Source: Alcaligenaceae bacterium
GTDB taxonomy: Bacteria > Pseudomonadota > Gammaproteobacteria > Burkholderiales > Burkholderiaceae_B
Assembly: GCA_013416455.1 (NCBI GenBank)
Contig: JACCES010000010.1
Location: 62,001-126,000 of the forward strand
Length of the DNA: 64,000 nt
Direction: 5' to 3'
Below, in pieces: positions 36,768 to 46,903 of the stretch. The notes beneath the pieces were generated by a model, which had not been told where the DNA came from, ran no database searches, and saw nothing but the letters and a program-made list of their open reading frames with translations. The translations under genes and the position numbers were made by a program. Position 1 is the first letter of the stretch. Every line of letters begins with the position of its first letter.

Positions 36768-39700
36768 CTACCAGGTCATTCTCAGCCCCAGCGAGAAGGT
36801 GTGGCCCACCGTATGGCGGCTGAAGGACGCGTCGTACTGGCCGAACAGCCTGATATCGTCGGACTTCTGCAGCGCCAGGCTCGCGCCCACCACGCCCAGA
36901 TGCCGGCCAAGCCCGGCGCCCGTGACGCTGAATGGCCTGCCGGGCAGGCCTGCCAGGGATGCCGTGACCATCGATTCCTTGTCGCCCAGGTTATGGTAGT
37001 AGCGCGCACGCAGTTCCGGGCTCAGGATGTACGCCCCCGCCTGGAAGCTGTGCGAAAGCCGTACGCCGACGGAAGGCATGACCAGGTTCTGGGTCTCGCC
37101 GGCCACATCGAGCGAGGCGGCGCCGGCGCCGGTTTCCTGGAAACCGCCACGGCGAAGGCGGTACCAGTCCAGCCCCAGCGAAGGCTCGGCGCTCCATTCG
37201 CCAAGCGCCAGGCGCAAGCCGGCCTTGGCGGCAATGCTGACATCGTGGCCTTTCGGCGACCCGGTGGCTTGCCGCGAAAGACCGCCGAAAGCCAGCGAAC
37301 GTTTGGTCCGGTAGTCGACATAGGTGTAGGCGGCCGTGCCGTCGACGAACAGCGTATCGCGGTTGACCGATCCATAGACGGACAGCTGATAGGCATCCGC
37401 CTTGATTCTGCTCAGTTTGTCGTCGCCCGTGGTCTTCATCTGGCCATAGCCCAGACTGATGCCTGCCAGGGCCGGTCCCACGGGCATGTCGGCGCCCAGC
37501 AGGACGCCGGTTCCGCTCATGTCGAAGGCATGCTGCCCGCTCGACCGGCCGGGGCCGCCGAACACCCGGCCCCATACGGAGGCACGTTCAGCGGATACGC
37601 CCGCCGCCGCGCTCCCGGTATTGCCGGCGGCCCATTGCATCGTCCGGCCCACGCCGGCGGCATCGTCGCCGGCACCGTTGGAGACGCCCGCGGCCGGAGC
37701 GGAATTCCGCCCCGAGCGGTTGTCGGCCATCCGGTCTTCCATGGCGCGCATGAACTGCATGCGCTGCAGCGCGTCGGCCACGCCGGCGTTGCCCAGCGCG
37801 CTGCCGGAGAGCGCATCCAGGGCCGCCGCGCCGTCCGCATCGGTGACAGTGTGATCGAGCGCGGAAAAGACGTTGTCCATATCGCCCTGCGGCAGGGTGC
37901 TGTAGGCATCGTTCAGCAGTGTCGCCATGACATGCTGGTTCCCGGTGAGCGCGGGCAGGCGGAAATCGCGGGCGAAGCTGATGGTCACGGAACGGGGGCT
38001 GTAATGAAGGTTCTCCGTCAGGAACGGGCTGGGATTGAGAACCTCGTCATATTCTTCCTCGATACGCTGATCAGAAGTGAAAAAGGTAAAGACCTGGTCG
38101 AGAATTTTGTCCGACGGATCCAGCGCAACCCGGAGGCTTCCGCCCAGGGTCGCGGCGCCTGTAACATGGAGGAGATCGGCGCGGTCGGTGTCGACATCGA
38201 GCACCAGCCTGCCCGAGTCCTCCTGCACGAAATCGCCGTCGATGATGAAGGTGCCGACCGAATTTCCCGGAACGATCTTGCCGGCATTCTTCACGGTTCC
38301 CACGATCGTGCCCGATCCGCCGAGCGCGCCATCGCGCTCCACGTTGACCTCGGTGCTTCGGTATTCATTGGTGGTATTGACCTTGAGCAGCCCCTGCCGA
38401 ACGGCTGTCAGTTCCCGGCCCTCTGCCATGGTCGAACGCAGGTCCAGTGTCCCCTGGCCAGTCTTGGCGATATCGCCGCTCCCGTACACAGTATTGTCCT
38501 GGAGAGTCAGCACGGTGCCCGCATCCGTATTGAAGGTGCCGCCGAACTTGGAGCCCTGCAGGGCGTGTTCGGAGACTGAGGCATCCACGCGGACATCCCT
38601 GCGCATGGTGAACGAACTGCTGTTGTTCAGGGTCCCGCCCCGCATGGTCAGCATCCCCTCGGTGGCGCCAAGATTTCTGTCGTTCGACACGCGGACGGTT
38701 CCGTGATCGATACGGGTGCCTCCGCGATAGGTATTGTTTCCAGCGAGTGTCAGCGTCGCCTCGCCCTTCTTGATGAGGCTGGCCGCCCCCCCTATGCTGC
38801 CGAGGAAAGCACGGTCGCGGATCTCGATGTTCGCCACATAGGGAAAAGGCAGGTCCGCGCTTCTGCCCGCTTCCATCCGATCGGTCAGGTCGGCATACCG
38901 CGCAATCATGTCGTGCGCCTTGGTGGTCGGGTGAAACTGGTCCCAGAACAGGTAATCGCCGACATTGCCGGCCCCACAGCCATTGGCGTAATTGCCGCTG
39001 CCGGAATCGACGCAATTGTGTACGGTATCCGTGAACCCGAATGGGCGCGGATTGGCCTGGACCTCTTCCAGCAGTGCCGCCACATCGATCACTACAATGC
39101 GCGTGCCCGGTTTCTGGTGCGAGAACTCGTCATGCAGGGTATACAGCGCCGCCTTGAGTTCCCGATTGGTCTCTTTCACCGCAAGCCCCAACCCGCTGCG
39201 CACGTAGTCGGGTGAACCCGAGAACTTCGGCGTCGTGCTGACATCGGCGACCGTGGGGACATAGTATGTAATGCCGTTCTGCCCGACATCATTGCGCGTA
39301 AGGAAGGAAGCCTGGATATGGCGCAGATTCTCGGGCACGCCTTTCAAAATGGCGTTCTTCGGATCATTGAAATTCTGGCTGCTCCAGAACCAGGCGGAAT
39401 GCCAGTCTTTGTCCTCCACTTCCTGGCGGAAATTGTTTCCGCCTATCCATAGCGTAACGAGAGGACGCGCGCCAAAGTGGGAAGCGCCCAGCTGCGGATC
39501 GTTGAACCAGCCTGAGATGGTGCCAAAGAAACCCTTGGTCTCGCCGTCGATCTGCGGCCGGAAATCTTCGTCGACCTGCTGCTCCAGGTGCTTGATCAAC
39601 GCCGAGATGACGATGTCTCTGGCCGACCCGGTAACGGCGCCCCCCCAGGCCAGATTGCGGTCCGGATTGTAGGTGAGCCCATTCATGTCGTGAAGGTATT

Positions 39701-39953
39701 CGACCCAGACGCTGCCGTTGGAAAAGCGGCCGTTCGCATAAAGCGGGCCCACGGGTTGCCGGACATCCACGTGCCCGCCGCCGGTCGTCGCGGCCAAGAT
39801 ACCTGCCAACAGGTCGCCGACGTTTCTTGTCCGTTCGTAAGTGCGTCCCGTGTCCGACAGGCTGTCGCCTACACTCCATATGGAGGAATACGACTGCGCG
39901 TATGCGCCGCCGGAGAGAAGTGCGAAGACCAGCGGGGCAAGCGTCATGCGCAT
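36768..39953 (-). CDS. GDSL-esterase autotransporter (type Va secretion)
   Basis: 1061-residue outer-membrane protein. Signal peptide about 1-19 (ending AYA). Then an SGNH/GDSL hydrolase domain of about 340 residues: nucleophile Ser31 in GDSLSDTG, LWIGGNN, and the Asp/His pair in DQFHPT. A passenger stem of autotransporter-associated beta repeats follows from about residue 400 (ATLTLAGNNTYRGGT, GGTLNNSS, GDFVQEDSGRLVLDVD). The last 280 or so residues form the beta-barrel (SVWGRVFGG onward), ending with the aromatic LRMTW. Classical EstA-type proteins have the hydrolase and barrel with little beta-repeat stem, so the long repeat region is unusual. Substrate unknown; it is likely a surface lipase or esterase. 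Confidence 0.9.
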   Translation of the reverse strand: MRMTLAPLVFALLSGGAYAQSYSSIWSVGDSLSDTGRTYERTRNVGDLLAGILAATTGGGHVDVRQPVGPLYANGRFSNGSVWVEYLHDMNGLTYNPDRNLAWGGAVTGSARDIVISALIKHLEQQVDEDFRPQIDGETKGFFGTISGWFNDPQLGASHFGARPLVTLWIGGNNFRQEVEDKDWHSAWFWSSQNFNDPKNAILKGVPENLRHIQASFLTRNDVGQNGITYYVPTVADVSTTPKFSGSPDYVRSGLGLAVKETNRELKAALYTLHDEFSHQKPGTRIVVIDVAALLEEVQANPRPFGFTDTVHNCVDSGSGNYANGCGAGNVGDYLFWDQFHPTTKAHDMIARYADLTDRMEAGRSADLPFPYVANIEIRDRAFLGSIGGAASLIKKGEATLTLAGNNTYRGGTRIDHGTVRVSNDRNLGATEGMLTMRGGTLNNSSSFTMRRDVRVDASVSEHALQGSKFGGTFNTDAGTVLTLQDNTVYGSGDIAKTGQGTLDLRSTMAEGRELTAVRQGLLKVNTTNEYRSTEVNVERDGALGGSGTIVGTVKNAGKIVPGNSVGTFIIDGDFVQEDSGRLVLDVDTDRADLLHVTGAATLGGSLRVALDPSDKILDQVFTFFTSDQRIEEEYDEVLNPSPFLTENLHYSPRSVTISFARDFRLPALTGNQHVMATLLNDAYSTLPQGDMDNVFSALDHTVTDADGAAALDALSGSALGNAGVADALQRMQFMRAMEDRMADNRSGRNSAPAAGVSNGAGDDAAGVGRTMQWAAGNTGSAAAGVSAERASVWGRVFGGPGRSSGQHAFDMSGTGVLLGADMPVGPALAGISLGYGQMKTTGDDKLSRIKADAYQLSVYGSVNRDTLFVDGTAAYTYVDYRTKRSLAFGGLSRQATGSPKGHDVSIAAKAGLRLALGEWSAEPSLGLDWYRLRRGGFQETGAGAASLDVAGETQNLVMPSVGVRLSHSFQAGAYILSPELRARYYHNLGDKESMVTASLAGLPGRPFSVTGAGLGRHLGVVGASLALQKSDDIRLFGQYDASFSRHTVGHTFSLGLRMTW

Positions 39954-40172
39954 GAGGAGGGCTCCGTTGATGACATGCGGTGGAAACTGACGAAATTTAT
40001 CAAAAGTATCTTTAGGCTACAAACAATAAATTGTATAAATCCCACGATCGAGTGCGGGGAGCGCCTGCGCGCCGCGTGAGCCGCTGGCCGCGTGAAGTTC
40101 CGCGGGGGGGCGGGTTACACTAAGAGACCCGGTCCGATTTCCGGACCACGTAAAAAGGTCTCAGTTTCAGGT

Positions 40173-41372
40173 ATGTCCGATACCCCCGCTATTCGTCTGA
40201 CGCGCGACGCGAAGCGCCTGATCTCCCTGGCGCAGGCGCTGGCGCGCTCCGGTAGCCGTCTGGAAGACGTCTACTGGGAAGATCAGCTCGCCCAGCTCAT
40301 CACCAAGATGCTCGGAGGCAGGAAATCCAGAATGCTGGAAAACGTCCTGGATTTCCTGGTCAACGATGACATCAATGTCTACGAAATCCTGGTTGAACAG
40401 GCGGAAACCTGCTCGGAATCCCTGGCACTGGCCCGGGGGGATGACGACTACGACGTACTCCTGGTGTCGGCGCCCATCGTGGCCTGGACGCGCTACCGCC
40501 TGCCCGAGGGCCGGCTGACGGCCGCACAGCACGAAGGGCTGCGCAGCGCGCTGGCCGGCTCCATCGCCGCCGAAGGGGCCCGCATCGCCATGCTGCCCAA
40601 TCTCGTCACTTTCGACCAGATGCCGCAAAGCTTCCAGGAAACGCGGCTCTGGGCCCAGCGCCTCGGTGCCCTGGCCCTGGAAACCTCCACGGAAGCCTGC
40701 CCCGTGCGCGAACCTGAAGATACCGAAGGCATGCTGGCCGACGCCCGCTTCGCCGTGGCCGCCGTCGCGGTGCCCCGCGGCCGGCCGGTCTTCCGCTGGC
40801 AGGACCCGGACGCCTCGGCCGTCGAGCGCCGCGAAGAAAGCCAGAAACTCTGGGCCGGGCACGTGAACACATTGCTAGGCACCCTGTTCACCGGCTGCCA
40901 GATCGAAGTGCTGCTGCCCGACGCCTTCTACATGACCAACCGCGAAGCGGATCGCCGCATCAGGCCCCTGGCCCTGCGCGCCGCCGTGACCTGGCTGCAG
41001 ACGGCCGCCAATCTGCCGGGGCCCGAGCTGCGGGCGGCCATCGTGGCCTGCGGCAACGCCGGCGTCGAGGAATTCCGCATCGGCTTCAGCCCGCGCACGA
41101 GCAACGACGTCATCTACGGCTGCATCTGGCCGGTGCTGAGCAAGGAAGAAGCCATCATCGATGCCGTCGAAAGCCCGCAGGTCGACGTGCCCGAATCCAT
41201 CGCCGCCCTGCTCAAGGAACTGGGCGTGGCCGAAGTCCGGCGCCTGCCCGGCATCCAGCCGCTGGAATTCTGCGACGACTGCGGCGCGCCCTTCTTCCCC
41301 AATTCGCTGGGCGAAATGATGCACCCCGAATTGCCCGACGAAACCGACATGGAGCCCGTGCACTTCCACTGA
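40173..41372 (+). CDS. DUF2863 family protein
   Basis: 399-residue protein of a family I know only from beta-proteobacteria, without an assigned function. Visible features: no signal peptide or membrane helix, an N-terminal helical part (RLISLAQALARSGSRLEDVYWED), a central region, and a C-terminal CDDCGAPFFPN that could bind a metal through paired cysteines. The start at 40173 is family-like, but the ribosome binding site is weak. It lies 22 bases before earP and may be co-transcribed with it. The 219-base gap before it carries the promoters for it and the divergent autotransporter; no gene was seen there. Confidence 0.82.
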   Translation: MSDTPAIRLTRDAKRLISLAQALARSGSRLEDVYWEDQLAQLITKMLGGRKSRMLENVLDFLVNDDINVYEILVEQAETCSESLALARGDDDYDVLLVSAPIVAWTRYRLPEGRLTAAQHEGLRSALAGSIAAEGARIAMLPNLVTFDQMPQSFQETRLWAQRLGALALETSTEACPVREPEDTEGMLADARFAVAAVAVPRGRPVFRWQDPDASAVERREESQKLWAGHVNTLLGTLFTGCQIEVLLPDAFYMTNREADRRIRPLALRAAVTWLQTAANLPGPELRAAIVACGNAGVEEFRIGFSPRTSNDVIYGCIWPVLSKEEAIIDAVESPQVDVPESIAALLKELGVAEVRRLPGIQPLEFCDDCGAPFFPNSLGEMMHPELPDETDMEPVHFH

Positions 41373-41394
41373 GCGCGGGCGCAAGCCCCACATC

Positions 41395-42519
41395 ATGGCT
41401 GCATGCTCATTCGACATCTTCTGCAGGGTGGTCGACAACTACGGCGACATCGGCGTCTGCTGGAGGCTGGCCCGCCAGCTCGCCCGCCGGCCGAGCGGCC
41501 GGGTCCGCCTGTGGGTGGACGACCTCGCCAGCTTTGCCCGCATCACGCCCGCCGTGAAACCGGACCAGGCCGGCCAGACCGTCGATGGCGTGCATATCCT
41601 GCGCTGGGATGAAGGCGCCGTCGCCGGCAGTGCGCCGGCGGACGTGGTCATCGAAGCCTTTGCCTGCGAAATCCCGGCGGACTACATCGCACGCATGTCC
41701 GGCCGGCAGCTCTGGATCAACCTGGAATATCTCAGCGCTGAAGCCTGGGTGGAATCCTGCCACGGCCTGCCATCCCCGCAAGCGAACGGCCTGCGCAAGT
41801 TCTTCTTCTTCCCCGGCTTCACCCCTCATACCGGCGGGCTGCTGCGCGAACCGGGCCTGATCGGACAGCGCATGGCCTGGCAGGCGGATCCCGGCGCCGC
41901 GATCCAGCTGCTGCAAAGCCTGGGCGTCGGCCCCGCCTGGCTGGAACGGCTGCGGGCCGGCGCCAGGCTGGTGTATGTGTACTGCTATCCCCGGGCTCCG
42001 CTGCCGGCATTGTTCACCGCACTCGCCGGCGGCGGCCGCGACACACTGGTGCTGATGCCCGAAGGCATATGGCCCGAAGACCCACTCCGCGCCGCCTCGT
42101 CGGCCTCCGGCAGAATCCAGGTACATACCCATCGTTTCGTGGACCAGGAGGCCTTCGACCGCCTGCTGTGGAGCAGCGACCTGAATATCGTGCGCGGCGA
42201 GGATTCTCTGCTGCGCGCCCTATGGGCCGGCCAGCCCCTGATCTGGCAGCCCTATCCGCAAGAGGACGGCGCCCACCTGGACAAGCTAGACGCCTGGCTG
42301 GAGCGCTCGCCCTTCCCGGCCGACATCCGGCAGCTCATGCGCGCCTGGAGCCTGGGCGATGAGCGGGCAGCCACTGAAAGGCTGCCGACCCTGCTGAGCG
42401 ATGAACGCCTGCGGACATGGCGGGCCCAGGTGGAGGCATGGTGCGCCGCCCTGCGGGACCAGGATGATCTCGCGACAAGACTGGGTGAATTCTGCGCAAA
42501 AAACGGCCAGACACGCTAA
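41395..42519 (+). CDS. earP: EF-P arginine rhamnosyltransferase EarP
   Basis: Transfers rhamnose from dTDP-rhamnose to Arg32 of elongation factor P. The 374 residues show the EarP N-terminus (FDIFCRVVDNYGDIGVCWRLARQLA) and the conserved C-terminal RGEDSLLRALWAGQPLIWQPYPQEDGAH. It lies directly upstream of efp, and that EF-P has arginine at position 32, as the pathway requires. GT-B-type cytoplasmic glycosyltransferase. ATG at 41395 is used; ATG 41404 is an alternative. Confidence 0.95.
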   Translation: MAACSFDIFCRVVDNYGDIGVCWRLARQLARRPSGRVRLWVDDLASFARITPAVKPDQAGQTVDGVHILRWDEGAVAGSAPADVVIEAFACEIPADYIARMSGRQLWINLEYLSAEAWVESCHGLPSPQANGLRKFFFFPGFTPHTGGLLREPGLIGQRMAWQADPGAAIQLLQSLGVGPAWLERLRAGARLVYVYCYPRAPLPALFTALAGGGRDTLVLMPEGIWPEDPLRAASSASGRIQVHTHRFVDQEAFDRLLWSSDLNIVRGEDSLLRALWAGQPLIWQPYPQEDGAHLDKLDAWLERSPFPADIRQLMRAWSLGDERAATERLPTLLSDERLRTWRAQVEAWCAALRDQDDLATRLGEFCAKNGQTR

Positions 42520-42603
42520 AATACATGGTTATTCAAGTTTTTTGCTCCGGCTTTTCAAGACCCGTTCTGGCGGAGCACACAACCTCCGGAGTCACTGAAG
42601 TTT

Positions 42604-43161
42604 ATGAAAACCGCACAGGAATTGCGCGTCGGTAACGTGATCATGGTCGGCAACGATCCGCTCGTCGTGCAAAAGGCCGAATACAACAAGTCGGGCCGCA
42701 ACGCCGCCGTCGTCAAGCTCAAGTTCAAGAATCTGCTCAGCGCTTCAGCCAGCGAAGCCGTCTACAAGGCGGACGAAAAATTCGAAGTGGTACTGCTGGA
42801 GCGCAAGGATTGCACCTATTCCTACTATGCCGACCCGATGTACGTCTTCATGGACGAAGAGTACAACCAGTACGAAGTCGAAGCCGACAACATGGTCGAC
42901 GCCCTGCACTACCTGGAAGAAGGCATGGCCGTGGAAGTGGTCTTCTACGAAGGCCGCGCCATTTCGGTCGAGCTGCCTACGGCCGTGGTACGTGAAATCG
43001 ACTACACCGAACCCGCCGTGAAGGGCGATACTTCCGGCAAGGTCCTGAAGCCCGCCAAGATCGCTTCCGGTTTCGAAGTGGCCGTACCGCTGTTCTGCAA
43101 CATCGGCGACAAGATCGAGATCGACACCCGCACGGGCGAATACCGCAGCCGCGTAATGTAA
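42604..43161 (+). CDS. efp: Elongation factor P
   Basis: Helps ribosomes make Pro-Pro bonds. 185 residues with normal three-domain EF-P layout ([12 protein letters not shown] at the start, [16 protein letters not shown] in the third quarter, [10 protein letters not shown] at the end). The residue modified in EF-P is Arg32, in the loop NKSGRNAAV, which matches the EarP-type (rhamnosylated) class rather than the lysine class. 84 bases after earP. Confidence 0.97.
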   Translation: MKTAQELRVGNVIMVGNDPLVVQKAEYNKSGRNAAVVKLKFKNLLSASASEAVYKADEKFEVVLLERKDCTYSYYADPMYVFMDEEYNQYEVEADNMVDALHYLEEGMAVEVVFYEGRAISVELPTAVVREIDYTEPAVKGDTSGKVLKPAKIASGFEVAVPLFCNIGDKIEIDTRTGEYRSRVM

Positions 43162-43198
43162 GCCCGCGGGCCGGCGTTCGCCCGGAACCCGGTGTTTT

Positions 43199-43708
43199 TC
43201 ATTGCAGGCGGTCGTCGTCGAAGAAATCGGGAATGGCCATCACGGAAATCCCTTCTTCCGCGAGTTCTTCGCGCTCTTGCGGCGTCGCCGTACCACGGAT
43301 GGCGCGCTCTTCGGATTCGCCATGATGCATGCGCCGGGATTCTTCGGCGAAGCGGTTGCCGACGTTTTCGGCTTCGCGCACCAGCTTGCGCACGTGGCGG
43401 ATGAATTCCGCCTGTATCCGGGCCATGTCGCCGGCGCCCGGCGCCTGGCCGGCGCCGCCTTCGCCCGCGGTGCCGGACGAACCGCCGGCCTGCGCGGGCA
43501 CGGCATTCGATGGCGCCAGCCTTTCCCGCTTCAGATTGCCGACATTCAGGCGTGCCGCGGATACCTTGCGGCTGATGGCAGATGAATTGCACACAGGGCA
43601 GGACAGGAGCCCATTGGCCTTCTGGGACTCATAGGCGTCGGCCGACGCGAACCAGCCTTCGAAGACATGGCCGTGTTCGCATTGAAGATCGAATACTTTC
43701 AGTGACAT
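43199..43708 (-). CDS. DUF1178 family protein
   Basis: 169-residue protein with an N-terminal zinc-ribbon-like part (CEHGHVFEGWF near residue 10 and LLSCPVCNSS near residue 35) followed by a Gly/Ala-rich linker and a charged helical C-terminus (REAENVGNRFAEESRRMHHGE). The family is common in proteobacteria and has no established role. It converges with efp and starts 51 bases after the ABC transporter operon ends, on the same strand. Confidence 0.88.
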   Translation of the reverse strand: MSLKVFDLQCEHGHVFEGWFASADAYESQKANGLLSCPVCNSSAISRKVSAARLNVGNLKRERLAPSNAVPAQAGGSSGTAGEGGAGQAPGAGDMARIQAEFIRHVRKLVREAENVGNRFAEESRRMHHGESEERAIRGTATPQEREELAEEGISVMAIPDFFDDDRLQ

Positions 43709-43759
43709 GAAGTGAATATGGGGCCGGGCCCGCCCGATGCAAGCCCTTGCCCCATTCTC

Positions 43760-45385
43760 CTACAGGCGTGGCACGGCGGCAAGCAATGCCTTTGTCTGGG
43801 GATGCCGGGGCGAACTCAGCACATCGCGCGCGCTGCCTTCCTCGACGATGCGGCCTTCATGCATGATGGCGATGCGGTCGGCCATGTATTCCACCACCCC
43901 GAAATTGTGCGTGATGAACAGGCAGGCCAGCCGCAGGGATTCCTGCAGGGATTGCAGCAGATCGAGGATCTGCGCCTGTACCGACACGTCCAGCGCCGAA
44001 GTCGGCTCGTCGCACACGAGCACGGACGGTTCCACGGCGAGCGCCCGGGCGATGGCGATGCGCTGGCGCTGCCCGCCGGAAAACTCGTGCGGATAGCGGC
44101 GCACGGCGTCGCCGGGCAGGCCGACCTGATCCAGCAGGCTCAGTGCGCGCCGCTCTCTTTCGGCGGGCGACCATTCCGGACGCAGCGCCGCCATGCCTTC
44201 GGCCAGGATCTCGCCCACCGGCATGCGCGGGTCCAGCGACGCATACGGGTCCTGGAAAACGATCTGCACATGCCGCCGCATGGCCTTGAGCGCCGCGCCC
44301 TTCACACCCTTCACGCTCGCGCCGTGCAGGCGCACTTCGCCGCCGACCACGGCCTGGTCGTCCAGCAGGCCGATCAGGGCCTTGGCGGCCGTCGTCTTGC
44401 CGCAGCCCGACCCGCCCAGCAGCGCCAGCGTTTCGCCGGCATACAGCGAAAAGCCGACGCCCCGCAGCACCTCGGCCGCCGTGGAACGGCGCAGGATGGA
44501 GCGCCGTTTCACGTAGCTCACGGTCAGATCGCGCACTTCCAGCACAGGTTCGCCGCTGTCGGCGGCCGTATCGGGACGCCTGCGCCTGTCCAGCGACGGA
44601 ATCGCCGCCAGCAGCTCGCGCGCATAGGGATGCCGCGGATCGGCGAAGAAGCCCTCCGCGTCGCGCAGCTCGACGATTTTCCCGTGGCGCATGAGCGCAA
44701 CGTGCCGGGCCACCTTCTTCACCACGGCGAGATCGTGGGTGATGAGCAGAATGGCCAGGCCGAGTTCCCGCTGAATGTCCGCCAGCAGCTCCAGTATCTG
44801 GTTCTGGACCGTGACGTCCAGCGCCGTGGTCGGCTCGTCGGCGATCAGCAGGCGTGGCTCGGCGGCCAGTGCCATGGCGATCATGATGCGCTGCTTCTGC
44901 CCCCCGGAAAACTGGAAGGGATAATCCCCCAGGCGCCGCTCGGGCTCGGGAATGCCGACCCGCTCCAGCCAGCGGACGGCGCGCTCGCGCAATGCCGCGC
45001 CACGGTAGGACGTATGCAGGCGCAAGGTTTCCTCTAGCTGGGCGCCGATGGTGAGCACCGGATTCAGGCAGGTGGAAGGTTCCTGGAAGATGATGCCGAC
45101 CTCGCCGCCGCGGATGCGCCGCATGTCCCGCTCGGGCAGCCGGGTCAGGTCCGTGCCGCCCAGCCGGACCCGGCCCGTGCGCATGCTGGCCGCTTCCGGC
45201 AGCAGCCGCAGCAGGGCAAGCGCCGTCATGCTCTTGCCGCTGCCCGATTCGCCCACGAGCGCAAAGGTCTCGCCCGCGGAAATCGCCAGGCTCAGGGCGG
45301 CAACGGCCAGATTCATGCCGGCATCCGACTCGATGCCCACGCTCAGGTCGCTGACTTCCAGGATATGGCCGCCGCTGCTTTGCAT
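43760..45385 (-). CDS. Oligopeptide-type ABC transporter ATP-binding protein (two nucleotide-binding domains)
   Basis: 541-residue fused ATPase like YejF/GsiA. Domain 1 has Walker A GESGSGKS at residues 45-52 and signature [12 protein letters not shown]; domain 2 has GGSGCGKT and [13 protein letters not shown] start at 45385 gives a TGATG overlap with the permease stop and GGGAG 6 bases upstream; the GTG at 45388 is too close to that site. It powers the two permeases encoded directly upstream. Last gene of the operon. Confidence 0.93.
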   Translation of the reverse strand: MQSSGGHILEVSDLSVGIESDAGMNLAVAALSLAISAGETFALVGESGSGKSMTALALLRLLPEAASMRTGRVRLGGTDLTRLPERDMRRIRGGEVGIIFQEPSTCLNPVLTIGAQLEETLRLHTSYRGAALRERAVRWLERVGIPEPERRLGDYPFQFSGGQKQRIMIAMALAAEPRLLIADEPTTALDVTVQNQILELLADIQRELGLAILLITHDLAVVKKVARHVALMRHGKIVELRDAEGFFADPRHPYARELLAAIPSLDRRRRPDTAADSGEPVLEVRDLTVSYVKRRSILRRSTAAEVLRGVGFSLYAGETLALLGGSGCGKTTAAKALIGLLDDQAVVGGEVRLHGASVKGVKGAALKAMRRHVQIVFQDPYASLDPRMPVGEILAEGMAALRPEWSPAERERRALSLLDQVGLPGDAVRRYPHEFSGGQRQRIAIARALAVEPSVLVCDEPTSALDVSVQAQILDLLQSLQESLRLACLFITHNFGVVEYMADRIAIMHEGRIVEEGSARDVLSSPRHPQTKALLAAVPRL

Positions 45386-46899
45386 CACTCGCTCCCTTTC
45401 CGTTCAGTGGAAGCAACGGCCGTAGCCATCACCGGGTCCGTCGGCGCGGCCGCCCCCAGCGGCCGGCGGCCGGTCTTCATCAGGCGCCGCGGCTGGATGC
45501 GCCGCATGCGCGGATCGAAGGCGTCCTGGACGGCATCGGCGAAGATATTGGCCGACAGGACCAGCGCCAGCAGGAATACGAAGGCCGCCAGCAGATTCCA
45601 CCAGATCATGGGGTCGCGCGACATTTCCGTGCGGGCGGCATCGATCATGGTGCCATAGGAAGGCGTGCTGGGATCCACCCCGATGCCCAGATAGGACAGC
45701 ACCGCCTCGTACAGGACCAGGCCGGAAAACTGGAGCACCATGGTGATGAGCACAATGTGCATGACATTGGGCAGCAGATGGCGGCGCATGATGCGCCAGT
45801 GGCTGACGCCGAAGGCGCGGGCCGCCTGCACGTATTCGAGCTCGCGCAGCTTGAGGGTTTCGGCGCGCAGCAGGCGGCACAGACCGGCCCAGCCCGTCAG
45901 CCCCAGTATCAGGCACAGCAGGAACAGCCGCAGATCGGCGCGCGCGGCCACCGTGTCGAAGAGTTCGGGATTGTTGTCGATATAGACCTGCATCATCAGC
46001 ACGCAGGCGGCCACCAGCAGGACCCCCGGAATCGAGGTCAGCGTGGTATAGACATACTGCACGACGTCATCGACCCGCCCTTTGAAATAACCGGCGGTAA
46101 TCCCGAAAAATATGGCCGGCGGCAGCATGGCGAAGGTCGTCAGCAGCCCGATGACCAGCGCGGTGCGCACACTCTTGAGCGACAGCCACAGCACGTCGTT
46201 GCCCGTGCGGTCGGTGCCCAGCACGTGGTAGTCGGCGGCCAGGCTCAATGTCACCGCGCCCAGCAGGCAGATGACGCTCGCCGTGATCCAGAAGGCCCGC
46301 CAGGGAACGTCGGATTCGCGCCACCACCATCGCCGGCCGGCCGACCATCCGCCCCGCCGGCGCGCGTGCAGGCCCGTCAGCAGCAGCGCCAGCCCCACGG
46401 CCGCCGCCGCGCCCAGCGCCATGCCTGTCAGGGCGCGGCGCAGCAGATCGGCGCCGCGCTGCGATTCGTCCGCCAGCCGCAGCCCGGCATACTGCAATCG
46501 CGGGTAGTCGCGCACCACCTCGCCGTCGACCAGCCATGACTCCTTGGTGAACTGCCGCAGGGCCAGCGGCGCTGAATAGGTTCTTTCGCGATTCGGAAGC
46601 TGAGTCAGATCGAGCACGGCATCCAGCGCGGAGCGGGTGATGGGCGAATGCACGGCCGGCTGGTCGGCTGCGCCGGGGGCCGGCGGCAGCAGCGGCCGGT
46701 AGTGGATGGAGTCCAGCACGCCGATCAGTGCGAAACATGCGAGCACCACCCCGGCCGCCACGGCGGAAGGACGGCGGAACACCTGTTGCCAGCCCACCGC
46801 CATGGCGGGGCTGCGGCGCGCCCGCCATATCTGGAGGATCACCGCCAGCAGGGCCAGCAGGATGAAGGCATCGGTCCAGAGAAGTACGAATTTCGGCAT
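45385..46899 (-). CDS. Oligopeptide-type ABC transporter permease (YejE-like)
   Basis: 504-residue inner-membrane permease. There are two hydrophobic segments at the N-terminus, a long periplasmic stretch (about 65-165), further helices, and the inner-membrane permease core with YVQAARAFGVSHWRIMRRHLLPN, the EAA motif that contacts the ATPase. The long N-terminal extension is typical of YejE-type proteins. It starts 4 bases after the first permease gene ends. The frame to 46947 is rejected because of that overlap and the MPKFVLLW start. Confidence 0.9.
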   Translation of the reverse strand: MPKFVLLWTDAFILLALLAVILQIWRARRSPAMAVGWQQVFRRPSAVAAGVVLACFALIGVLDSIHYRPLLPPAPGAADQPAVHSPITRSALDAVLDLTQLPNRERTYSAPLALRQFTKESWLVDGEVVRDYPRLQYAGLRLADESQRGADLLRRALTGMALGAAAAVGLALLLTGLHARRRGGWSAGRRWWWRESDVPWRAFWITASVICLLGAVTLSLAADYHVLGTDRTGNDVLWLSLKSVRTALVIGLLTTFAMLPPAIFFGITAGYFKGRVDDVVQYVYTTLTSIPGVLLVAACVLMMQVYIDNNPELFDTVAARADLRLFLLCLILGLTGWAGLCRLLRAETLKLRELEYVQAARAFGVSHWRIMRRHLLPNVMHIVLITMVLQFSGLVLYEAVLSYLGIGVDPSTPSYGTMIDAARTEMSRDPMIWWNLLAAFVFLLALVLSANIFADAVQDAFDPRMRRIQPRRLMKTGRRPLGAAAPTDPVMATAVASTERKGSE

Positions 46900-46903
46900 G
46901 GCT

